Source of the DNA: an uncultured Sphingomonadales bacterium
GTDB lineage: Bacteria > Pseudomonadota > Alphaproteobacteria > Sphingomonadales > Sphingomonadaceae
Assembly (NCBI GenBank): GCA_903828025.1
Contig: CAIKKO010000289.1
Span: forward strand, 1-7,821
Length of the DNA stretch: 7,821 nt
Direction of reading: 5' to 3'
Under the pieces are notes generated by a model. It searched no databases. It was not told the origin of the DNA and was given only the letters and a program-made list of their open reading frames with translations. Shown piece by piece: positions 1-4,377 of this stretch (the first letter of the stretch is position 1; every line of letters starts with the position of its first letter). The translations under genes were made by a program, and so were the position numbers.

Positions 1-403
1 AGCATGCCTTGGTGGCGAAGGCCGAACCGATGAGGTGGACTTTCACGACCATCTCGAAATCGGCCGGGTCCATCTTGGTAAAGCTCTTGTCGCGCAGGAT
101 GCCCGCGTTGTTGATGAGGATATGGACGCCGCCCCACTTCTCCTTGGCCTTGGCGACCATCTCGGCCATCTGCTCGTATTCCGTGACCGAGCCGCCGTTC
201 GACATCGCCTCGCCGCCCGCAGCCTCGATCTCGGCCACCACCTGCAGCGCGGCGTCCGAATGGCCGGTGCCATCGCGCGCGCCGCCGATGTCGTTGACCA
301 CGACCTTTGCGCCGCGCTTGGCCAGTTCGATGGCATAAGCACGGCCAAGGCCGCCGCCTGCGCCGGTGACGATGGCAACGCGGTCCTGAAATGAAATGCT
401 CAT
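1..403 (-). CDS. Short-chain dehydrogenase, (3R)-hydroxyacyl-CoA dehydrogenase type (3' part outside window)
   Basis: The reading frame opens at an ATG at 401-403 and stays open for 134 codons to the window edge, so the C-terminal half is missing. GGAGAG lies 8 bases before the ATG and supports this start. The protein has the Rossmann NAD(P)-binding motif TGAGGGLG at residues 13-20, an acidic residue after beta-2 (ND, 37-38; family pattern for NAD preference), and NNAG at 98-101 followed by ILRDKSF. NNAGILRDKSF resembles the dehydrogenase part of peroxisomal multifunctional enzyme 2 and its bacterial stand-alone relatives, which oxidise (3R)-hydroxyacyl-CoA. The catalytic Ser-Tyr-Lys lies beyond the window. 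The gene follows ilvE on the same strand after an 85-base gap containing a perfect inverted repeat, so it may have its own control. The SDR call is firm; the substrate is inferred from the motif. Confidence 0.9.
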   Translation of the reverse strand, partial: MSISFQDRVAIVTGAGGGLGRAYAIELAKRGAKVVVNDIGGARDGTGHSDAALQVVAEIEAAGGEAMSNGGSVTEYEQMAEMVAKAKEKWGGVHILINNAGILRDKSFTKMDPADFEMVVKVHLIGSAFATKAC

Positions 404-426
404 GGCTTAGGCTCTCCGCAGCACCC

Positions 427-440
427 TAATCGGGCGATTA
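427..440. promoter_or_regulatory. Perfect 6-2-6 inverted repeat, candidate operator upstream of the SDR gene
   Basis: The sequence TAATCG-GG-CGATTA is a perfect dyad with 6-bp arms, centred 31 bases before the SDR start codon, in the 85-base gap between ilvE and the SDR gene. A compact dyad here would suit a dimeric repressor (TetR, GntR/FadR or MarR type), which often control fatty acid or acyl-CoA genes. No regulator gene is visible, and I found no convincing -35/-10 pair next to it. The dyad is seen; its role is inferred. Confidence 0.3.
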
Positions 441-488
441 ACAGCGAAGCGGATGCCATGCCGGGCGGGCCAAGGCAACACCCGGAGT

Positions 489-1595
489 TCAGGCGATGCG
501 GTGCACCCAGCCGTGCGGATCGGGGGCTTCGCCGCGCTGGATCGCGACCAGCCGCTGGCGCAGCTTTTGCGTGGTCTGGCCGGGGCCGCCGCTGCCGATC
601 ACGAACTCGCCGTCTGCGCCCGTCACTTTGCCAACCGGGGTGACCACCGCCGCCGTCCCGCAGGCAAACGTCTCGATCAGCGCGCCCGATGTCGCATCGC
701 TGCGCCACTGGTCCAGCGAATAGCGTTCCTCACGCACCGTCAGGCCTTCATCGCGCGCCAAGGCCAGCAGGCTTTCGCGCGTGATGCCGGGCAGGATCGT
801 GCCCGTTAGCGGCGGGGTGACCAGCGTGCCGTCGGCGAACACGAAGAACAGGTTCATGCCGCCCAGTTCCTCGATCCACTTGCGCTCCACCGCATCGAGG
901 AACAGCACCTGATCGTGCCCGCGCGCAAAAGCTTCGGCGGTGGGGACGAGGCTGGCGGCATAGTTGCCGCCGCACTTGGCCGCGCCGGTTCCGCCGGGTG
1001 CGGCGCGGCTGTATTCGCTGACCCACAGCGACACCGCCGGCGCGCCGGACTTGAAGTAGTTGCCCGCCGGGCTCGCGATCACGAGGAAGCGGTATTGCTT
1101 GGAGGGGCGCACGCCGAGGAACGCCTCGCTCGCGAACATGAAGGGGCGCAAATACAGTGAGCCGCCCTCGACCGTGGGGAACCACTCGCGGTCCGCCTGC
1201 ACCAGCTGCGTGACGGCTTCGACAAACAGCGCTTCGGGCACTTCGGGCATGGCGAGGCGCTGGGCCGAGGCGTTGAAGCGCGCGGCGTTGGCCTCGGGCC
1301 GGAACAGCGCGATTTCACCGCTGGCAAAGCGATAGGCCTTCAGCCCCTCGAAGATTTCTTGCGCATAGTGGAGCACGGCGGCTGCCGGATCGAGCGTGAT
1401 CGGGCCGTAGGGCAGCACTTCTGCCTGATGCCAGCCGTGCGTCTCGTCCCACTGGACCGAGACCATGTGATCGGAAAAGGTCGTGCCGAAACCGGGGTTT
1501 GCCAGCACCGCCGCACGGGCCTCTGCCGCCAACGGGGCGGGGTGCGGCGTGTGCGAGAAGGCAAGCGAAGTGGCAGCGATATCGGGCGTCGCCAT
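489..1595 (-). CDS. ilvE: Branched-chain amino acid aminotransferase
   Basis: This cytoplasmic PLP enzyme swaps the amino group between glutamate and the 2-oxo acids of Leu, Ile and Val, the last step of their synthesis. The 368-residue length fits the longer (type II, eukaryote-like) BCAT group. Visible marks: HYAQEIFEGLKAYR at 76-89, YLRPF at 148-152, the PLP lysine K207 in GAAKCGGNYAAS, EELGGMNLFFVF at 242-253, GTILPGITRESLL at 265-277, and ETFACGTAAVVTPVG at 308-322. The frame stays open 26 codons upstream, but the ATG at 1593-1595 is chosen because AAAGGA sits 7 bases before it and family similarity begins after it; the upstream 26 codons run through promoter-like sequence. A 16-bp hairpin lies 82 bases upstream, so the gene probably has its own promoter. 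No run of Leu/Ile/Val codons indicating classical attenuation is seen. Confidence 0.95.
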   Translation of the reverse strand: MATPDIAATSLAFSHTPHPAPLAAEARAAVLANPGFGTTFSDHMVSVQWDETHGWHQAEVLPYGPITLDPAAAVLHYAQEIFEGLKAYRFASGEIALFRPEANAARFNASAQRLAMPEVPEALFVEAVTQLVQADREWFPTVEGGSLYLRPFMFASEAFLGVRPSKQYRFLVIASPAGNYFKSGAPAVSLWVSEYSRAAPGGTGAAKCGGNYAASLVPTAEAFARGHDQVLFLDAVERKWIEELGGMNLFFVFADGTLVTPPLTGTILPGITRESLLALARDEGLTVREERYSLDQWRSDATSGALIETFACGTAAVVTPVGKVTGADGEFVIGSGGPGQTTQKLRQRLVAIQRGEAPDPHGWVHRIA

Positions 1596-1641
1596 CGGGC
1601 GGTCCTTTGGAAATGGGGTTGCAGGCCCGCTCCGTGAACGA

Positions 1642-1670
1642 ATATTGCGCAAATGGCAAGAGATCTGCAA
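1642..1670 (-). promoter_or_regulatory. Weak candidate promoter of ilvE
   Basis: On the minus strand TTGCAG (1665-1670) and CAATAT (1642-1647) are 17 bases apart, 47 bases before the ilvE ATG and downstream of the large hairpin. Each hexamer matches the sigma-70 consensus only partly (CAATAT 3 of 6), so this is a positional guess. The candidate -10 overlaps an 8-bp palindrome TTGCGCAA (1645-1652) that could be a regulator half-site pair. Confidence 0.25.
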
Positions 1671-1677
1671 CAAATGT

Positions 1678-1712
1678 GAAGGGCCGCTTCCGGCGTCCGG
1701 AAGCGGCCCTTC
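1678..1712 (-). terminator. 16-bp perfect hairpin, terminator-like, upstream of ilvE
   Basis: Bases 1678-1693 pair without mismatch with 1697-1712 around the loop CGT, giving a 16-bp, mostly G/C stem whose outer pairs are GAA/TTC. It lies between ilvE and the stretch with the small ORF, so it most likely ends a minus-strand transcript coming from 1720-2000. The bases after the stem on that strand (ACATTTGTTG) are only moderately T-rich, so it is not a textbook terminator. On the plus strand it is followed by GCATGG, which is worse. It could also stabilise a 3' end or act in an ilvE leader. Confidence 0.55.
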
Positions 1713-1749
1713 GCATGGTCAGCGGCCGGAAGTGCCGCCCACGGATGCC

Positions 1750-1778
1750 TTTATCGCTGATGCGAGACTAGCGATAAT
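1750..1778 (+). promoter_or_regulatory. Candidate promoter for a plus-strand small RNA
   Basis: GATAAT at 1773-1778 matches the sigma-70 -10 consensus in 5 of 6 bases. TTTATC at 1750-1755, 17 bases upstream, matches the -35 in 3 of 6. Both hexamers lie in the arms of the 8-bp inverted repeat 1751-1777. A transcript would start near 1785. This is a sequence match only. Confidence 0.3.
1751..1777. repeat. 8-bp perfect inverted repeat with 11-base spacer
   Basis: TTATCGCT (1751-1758) is repeated inverted as AGCGATAA (1770-1777). On the minus strand the first arm covers the last codons and stop of the 18-codon ORF, so as RNA it would be a hairpin at its stop codon. On the plus strand the arms cover the candidate -35 and -10 hexamers, so as DNA it could be an operator, the arm centres being 19 bp apart. 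The repeat itself is certain. Confidence 0.5.
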
Positions 1779-1824
1779 GCTCCGCGATGCGCAATGCCGA
1801 CCCCTCTGCTGAACCATGAGACAT
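1768..1824 (-). CDS. Possible 18-residue peptide with a maximal Shine-Dalgarno
   Basis: ATG at 1822-1824 opens an 18-codon frame ending in TAG at 1768-1770: MSHGSAEGSALRIAEHYR. Seven bases before it is GGAGG inside a 15-base perfect complement to the 16S rRNA tail, an unusually strong and well-spaced ribosome site. The first codons (TCT CAT GGT TCA GCA) are poorer in G/C than is usual here, as often found at efficient starts. The peptide has no signal peptide, membrane segment or Cys, and I do not recognise it. It is too poor in Leu/Ile/Val for an ilv attenuator leader. The transcript would run into the 16-bp hairpin at 1678-1712. A second ATG at 1816-1818 opens a 32-residue frame to 1719, but its spacing to the ribosome site is about 14 bases. 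No good minus-strand promoter was found. The site could instead belong to a plus-strand RNA. Confidence 0.35.
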   Translation of the reverse strand: MSHGSAEGSALRIAEHYR

Positions 1825-1825
1825 C

Positions 1826-1840
1826 GGATCACCTCCTTTC
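1826..1840 (-). promoter_or_regulatory. 15-base exact match to the 16S rRNA 3' tail (extended Shine-Dalgarno on minus, anti-Shine-Dalgarno on plus)
   Basis: Plus-strand GGATCACCTCCTTTC equals the conserved end of bacterial 16S rRNA. The minus strand therefore reads GAAAGGAGGTGATCC, the longest Shine-Dalgarno one would expect to find. No other 16S sequence flanks it (ACATC before, GCGCTG after), so it is not a fragment of an rRNA gene. A chance match of this length is very unlikely in so short a region. Which strand it serves is undecided. Confidence 0.55.
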
Positions 1841-1953
1841 GCGCTGTTGAGCCAAGATGCCGCCTCGCCCGATCACAATGACATCGGTGTGCGGCTCGAC
1901 CGGAGGATTGCAGCCCTGTTCCGGCCTTGAAACCAATGTGATTCATCCCGCGC

Positions 1954-1983
1954 GCAAGAACAAGTCTTGCATTGATTTTTTTT
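1954..1983 (+). terminator. Small hairpin plus T8, Rho-independent terminator candidate
   Basis: GCAAGA (1954-1959) pairs with TCTTGC (1965-1970) around a 5-base loop. After five bases (ATTGA) comes a run of eight T (1976-1983). The 6-bp stem is short and the gap before the T-run is longer than ideal, but this is the only long T-run in a GC-rich window. No plus-strand protein gene lies upstream, so it would serve a non-coding transcript. Confidence 0.4.
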
Positions 1984-2030
1984 GTTGTCAGAATTGGGGC
2001 TTCGCGCTGCGCTGGTGGATAAGTGGTTTT

Positions 2031-2044
2031 CCCGGGGGCCCGGG
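2031..2044 (-). terminator. GC hairpin just after the secreted-protein gene
   Basis: CCCGGG (2031-2036) and CCCGGG (2039-2044) form a compact GC hairpin starting 8 bases after the TAA of the gene at 2053-2610. On the minus strand it is followed by AAAACC rather than T, so if it acts in termination it would need Rho or act as a 3'-end stabiliser. Confidence 0.25.
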
Positions 2045-2052
2045 TTCGCTGC

Positions 2053-2610
2053 TTAGCGGCAATCTTCGATCACCCGGCCAACTTCCGCCCATGCAGGCAA
2101 GACCAGCGCGGGAGCTCCGCCCAGTTCGAACAGAAAACGGCCCCGGCTGAAGGCCATGGCATCGAGCAGCGGGTCCGCCGTGTTCAGCGCTATTTCGAAC
2201 AGGATTGGGCCGTTCTGCGCTCTCTGGCTGCCGCGGGCGGGTGCGGCCACGAGCCGCCGCGCGCTGCTGGATGTGGTGATGGTGGCAGGAAGCGCACCGG
2301 ACCCAAGGCTCTGCCGCTGGATCAGCACGGCCGGGCGGACCTTGTCGCAGCGCAGCACGACGAGCGGCAGGGCACCGGGCAGGCCAAAGCGGGCCGCGCT
2401 GCCGCCTGGCTCGGCGGCATATGTCCAGGCACCGGGGGTTTGCGGCAGATCGCGCCAGTCCGGGGCGAGTGCCCGAGCGGTCTGGGCCGAGTTCTGGCCC
2501 GAGTTCTGACCCAACGTCTGGGCCGGCAAATCGCCGAGCGTCTGCGCGGGGGCGCTGCCGCTCAGCAGCACAATCGACGCAAGCAGCAGTAGCGCGGAGT
2601 TGATCTTCAT
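2053..2610 (-). CDS. Small secreted protein of unknown function
   Basis: This encodes 185 residues from the ATG at 2608-2610. The frame is open 20 codons further up, but this start gives a clean signal peptide: MKIN, a hydrophobic stretch at about 5-17, and a likely cleavage after SAPA (19-22), so the mature protein should be periplasmic or exported. After a low-complexity stretch with repeated AQTLG and QNSGQNS (22-47) comes a compact domain: PGAWTY (59-64), a Gly/Ser/Ala stretch with FG (75-76), LVVLRCD (83-89), TSSSARRL (113-120), and DPLLDAMAFSRGRFLFE (146-162). It ends in EVGRVIEDCR. Cys88 and Cys184 could form a disulfide. The layout resembles conserved uncharacterised proteins of sphingomonads; I cannot give a function. 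It is divergent from tlyA, with only about 25 bases between chosen starts, and its ribosome site is weak. Confidence 0.8.
   Translation of the reverse strand: MKINSALLLLASIVLLSGSAPAQTLGDLPAQTLGQNSGQNSAQTARALAPDWRDLPQTPGAWTYAAEPGGSAARFGLPGALPLVVLRCDKVRPAVLIQRQSLGSGALPATITTSSSARRLVAAPARGSQRAQNGPILFEIALNTADPLLDAMAFSRGRFLFELGGAPALVLPAWAEVGRVIEDCR
2487..2522. repeat. 12-bp tandem repeat inside the secreted-protein gene
   Basis: CCGAGTTCTGGC (2487-2498) is followed by CCGAGTTCTGAC (2499-2510) and a diverged copy CCAACGTCTGGG (2511-2522). Read on the minus strand it encodes the QNSGQNSA stretch just after the signal peptide. The unit is a multiple of three, so copy-number change would keep the frame and lengthen a linker. 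Confidence 0.6.
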
Positions 2611-2635
2611 GCCCCGGGTATGGAAGAGAGCGGCG

Positions 2636-3436
2636 GTGACCTCAACCCGTCCCGTGCCGCCTGCGGCCAAACCTGCCGGAAAAGCGAAACTGCGGCTCGA
2701 CCAGATGCTGGTTGAGCGCGGCCTTGTCGAAAGCCGCGCCCGTGCGCAGGCGCTGATCCTCGCGGGCCATGTCTACTCGCGTGAGACCAAGCTGACCAAG
2801 GCGGGGCAGGCGCTGCCCGCCGATGCGCCGCTCGAAGTGCGCGGGCGCGATCATCCGTGGGTGTCGCGCGGTGGCATCAAGCTGGCGCACGCAATCGCGC
2901 ATTTCGGGCTCGATCCGGCGGGCGTCACCGCAATGGATATCGGCAGCTCGACCGGCGGGTTTACCGATGTGCTGCTCACGCTGGGAGCCGAACACGTCTT
3001 TGCGGTCGATTCCGGCACCAACCAGCTCGCGTGGAAGCTGCGGCAGGACCCGCGCGTAACGGTGCTGGAGCAGCTGAGCGCGCGGCTGCTCACGCCCGCC
3101 CATCTCGATCGTCCCGCCACGTGGGTGGTCTGCGATGCCAGCTTCATCGGCCTGCACAAAGTGCTCGAAGTGCCGCTGAGGCTGGCCGCGCGGCCGACCC
3201 GGCTGGTGGCGCTGATCAAGCCGCAGTTTGAAGTCGGGCGCGGCGAAGTGGGCAAGGGCGGGGTGGTGCGTGATCCCGCGCTGCACGCCCGCGTGTGCGA
3301 TGAAGTGCGCGGCTGGCTGGAGAGCGAAGGCTGGGCCGTGCAGGGGATTACCGAGAGCCCGATCACCGGGCCGGAAGGCAATATCGAGTTCCTCATTTCC
3401 GCCATACATGGTGAAACTGCGGTGGACGTTGCCTAG
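2636..3436 (+). CDS. tlyA: TlyA-family rRNA (cytidine-2'-O)-methyltransferase
   Basis: The protein has an S4 RNA-binding domain followed by an FtsJ/RrmJ-like SAM methyltransferase domain, the TlyA layout (often labelled hemolysin). TlyA of mycobacteria 2'-O-methylates cytidines in 16S and 23S rRNA. With the GTG at 2636 as residue 1 (266 aa): S4 domain from LRLDQMLVERGLVESRARAQ (19-38), then WVSRGGIKL (75-83), SAM motif DIGSSTGGFTD (101-111), CDASFI (166-171), IKPQFEVGR (194-202) and GNIEFL (248-253). K82, D167, K195 and E251 sit where the K-D-K-E tetrad of 2'-O-methyltransferases is expected. GTG is preferred because GAGAG lies 5 bases before it; ATG at 2609 (275 aa) or 2600 (278 aa) are in-frame alternatives, both overlapping the divergent gene's start. 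The family is certain; the methylated base is not. Confidence 0.92.
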   Translation: MTSTRPVPPAAKPAGKAKLRLDQMLVERGLVESRARAQALILAGHVYSRETKLTKAGQALPADAPLEVRGRDHPWVSRGGIKLAHAIAHFGLDPAGVTAMDIGSSTGGFTDVLLTLGAEHVFAVDSGTNQLAWKLRQDPRVTVLEQLSARLLTPAHLDRPATWVVCDASFIGLHKVLEVPLRLAARPTRLVALIKPQFEVGRGEVGKGGVVRDPALHARVCDEVRGWLESEGWAVQGITESPITGPEGNIEFLISAIHGETAVDVA

Positions 3437-3493
3437 CGGGCGCGACGCCGCCAATATCCGCCGCGAATCAGTGATTGGGACCGTTGCCAGCAC

Positions 3494-4048
3494 ATGCGTT
3501 ATCTCGCTTCCCCTGCCCAGTTGCGCGCCAGTCTCATGCGTTGGTCGCTGTTTACGGTGCCGACAGTGCTTGGCCTTGGCTTCCTTGCCGGACAGGTGTC
3601 CGATGCGGGACCGGGCAATCCGTGGTTCGCCGCGCTGCTGAAACCCGCGCTGTATCCGCCCCCGGCCGCGTTCGGGATCGTCTGGTCGGTGCTCTATGTG
3701 CTGCTGGGCGTGGCGCTGGCGATGGTGGCCTCGGCGCGCGGCGCGCCCGGGCGCGGCGTGGCGGTGGCGGTGTTCGTGCTGCAGCTGCTGCTCAATCTCG
3801 CGTGGAGCCCGGTGTTCTTCGCGATGCACCGGCTGACGCTGGGGCTCGTGCTGATCGGGGTGATGATCGTGCTGACGGCGGTGCTGATCCTGCTGTTCTG
3901 GCGGGTCCGCCCGGTCGCGGGCGGGCTGATCCTGCCCTATCTGGCGTGGATCTGCTTTGCTGCGCTGCTCAATTACCAGTTCCTCGCGCTCAATCCGGAG
4001 GCGGACGGCGCTTCAGGCTCCGGCGCGGCGGTGCGGGTCCAGCTCTGA
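3494..4048 (+). CDS. tspO: TspO/MBR family membrane protein
   Basis: The 184-residue protein has five hydrophobic segments at about 16-34, 59-80, 88-109, 113-135 and 142-165, the five-helix TspO fold. Family motifs: GNPWFAALLKPALYPPP (41-57), FGIVWSVLYVLLGVA (60-74), LNLAWSPVFF (100-109) and PYLAWICFAALLNYQF (148-163). TspO proteins bind porphyrins and, in animals, cholesterol and drugs. In Rhodobacter TspO tunes photosynthesis genes in response to oxygen through tetrapyrrole handling. Both termini extend slightly past the usual 150-160 residues, including a soluble C-terminal tail from about 168. The start has no strong ribosome site, but the next ATG (residue 15) has none either. It follows tlyA after 57 bases without an obvious terminator, so co-transcription is possible. 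The family call is strong; the physiological ligand is unknown. Confidence 0.92.
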   Translation: MRYLASPAQLRASLMRWSLFTVPTVLGLGFLAGQVSDAGPGNPWFAALLKPALYPPPAAFGIVWSVLYVLLGVALAMVASARGAPGRGVAVAVFVLQLLLNLAWSPVFFAMHRLTLGLVLIGVMIVLTAVLILLFWRVRPVAGGLILPYLAWICFAALLNYQFLALNPEADGASGSGAAVRVQL

Positions 4049-4061
4049 TTTTGCCCCAGTT

Positions 4062-4078
4062 GCGGCTTGCACAGCCGC
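4062..4078 (+). other. Small hairpin between tspO and ubiK
   Basis: GCGGCT and AGCCGC pair perfectly around a 5-base loop, starting 14 bases after the tspO stop. No T-run follows (CGTGTCC), so it is at best a weak or Rho-assisted stop, or an mRNA processing structure, in the 78-base gap before ubiK. Confidence 0.25.
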
Positions 4079-4126
4079 CGTGTCCGCCCCATTTGAGGAG
4101 GGCATTTCCGTAGCAAGGCCAAACCC

Positions 4127-4375
4127 ATGCAATCCGAGAACCCTATGATCGCCGATTTCGTCAAGCTGCTCAACAGCGCTGCGGGCACGCTCGCCGGCAT
4201 GGGCCGCGAAGCGGGCGAGACCGCGCGCGAAAAGCTGCGCGAAACCTTCGGCGGGATGGACTTCGTCAGCCGCGAGGAGTTCGAGGTGGTGAAAGACATG
4301 GCCACCGCCGCGCGCGAGGAAGCCGAAGCGCTCAAGGCCCGTATCGAAGCGCTGGAAGCTGCGGCGAAGGGCTGA
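4127..4375 (+). CDS. ubiK: Ubiquinone biosynthesis accessory factor UbiK (BMFP/YqiC family)
   Basis: This is a small 82-residue helical protein. The N-terminal half (MIADFVKLLNSAAGT, 7-21) is amphipathic. The C-terminal half from about 47 is a charged coiled coil, with the family's VSREEFEVVKDM start (47-58) and heptads through ALKARIEALEA (68-78). In E. coli UbiK (YqiC) forms trimers, binds membranes and helps the ubiquinone-making enzymes, partly through UbiJ. The ATG at 4127 has AAGG 8 bases upstream and gives the usual sphingomonad-like beginning; the ATG at 4145 is the alternative. The stop lies 2 bases from the stop of the convergent metZ gene, leaving no separate terminator. Identity rests on length, the VSREEF motif and the coiled coil, and is fairly secure. 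Confidence 0.85.
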   Translation: MQSENPMIADFVKLLNSAAGTLAGMGREAGETAREKLRETFGGMDFVSREEFEVVKDMATAAREEAEALKARIEALEAAAKG

Positions 4376-4377
4376 AC

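Larger units (their letters stand above)
1785..1983 (+). ncRNA. Candidate small RNA with an anti-Shine-Dalgarno sequence
   Basis: Four signs line up on the plus strand: a GATAAT -10 at 1773-1778; the anti-Shine-Dalgarno stretch GGATCACCTCCTTTC at 1826-1840, which can be drawn unpaired; a folded middle; and a hairpin with eight T at 1954-1983. In the middle, 1846-1853 pairs with 1893-1900 over 8 bp. One pair is a G-U (1848-1898) that would be an A-C mismatch on the other strand, which slightly favours plus-strand RNA. Inside it CCGAT (1869-1873) pairs with ATCGG (1883-1887), and 1901-1904 pairs with 1920-1923. Small RNAs with exposed CCUCC that bind ribosome sites of mRNAs are known in alphaproteobacteria, so this could be a translational regulator. 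I do not recognise a named family. The 5' end is a guess. Confidence 0.35.

Noticed and set aside
1719..1818. 32-residue minus-strand frame from ATG 1816-1818, ending just before the large hairpin
   Set aside because: Its start is about 14 bases from the Shine-Dalgarno, whereas the 18-codon ORF has ideal spacing; composition looks random. Not fully excluded.
1826..1840. Fragment of a 16S rRNA gene
   Set aside because: The match stops abruptly at both sides and no upstream 16S helices are present.
2014..2022. Single DnaA-box-like TTATCCACC (minus strand)
   Set aside because: It differs from the consensus in the last base, stands alone without further boxes or an AT-rich region, and no dnaA, dnaN or replication gene is nearby.
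2642..3829. 395-codon minus-strand frame opposite tlyA and tspO
   Set aside because: Low-complexity His/Arg/Gln/Pro composition and no motif; it spans two well-supported plus-strand genes.
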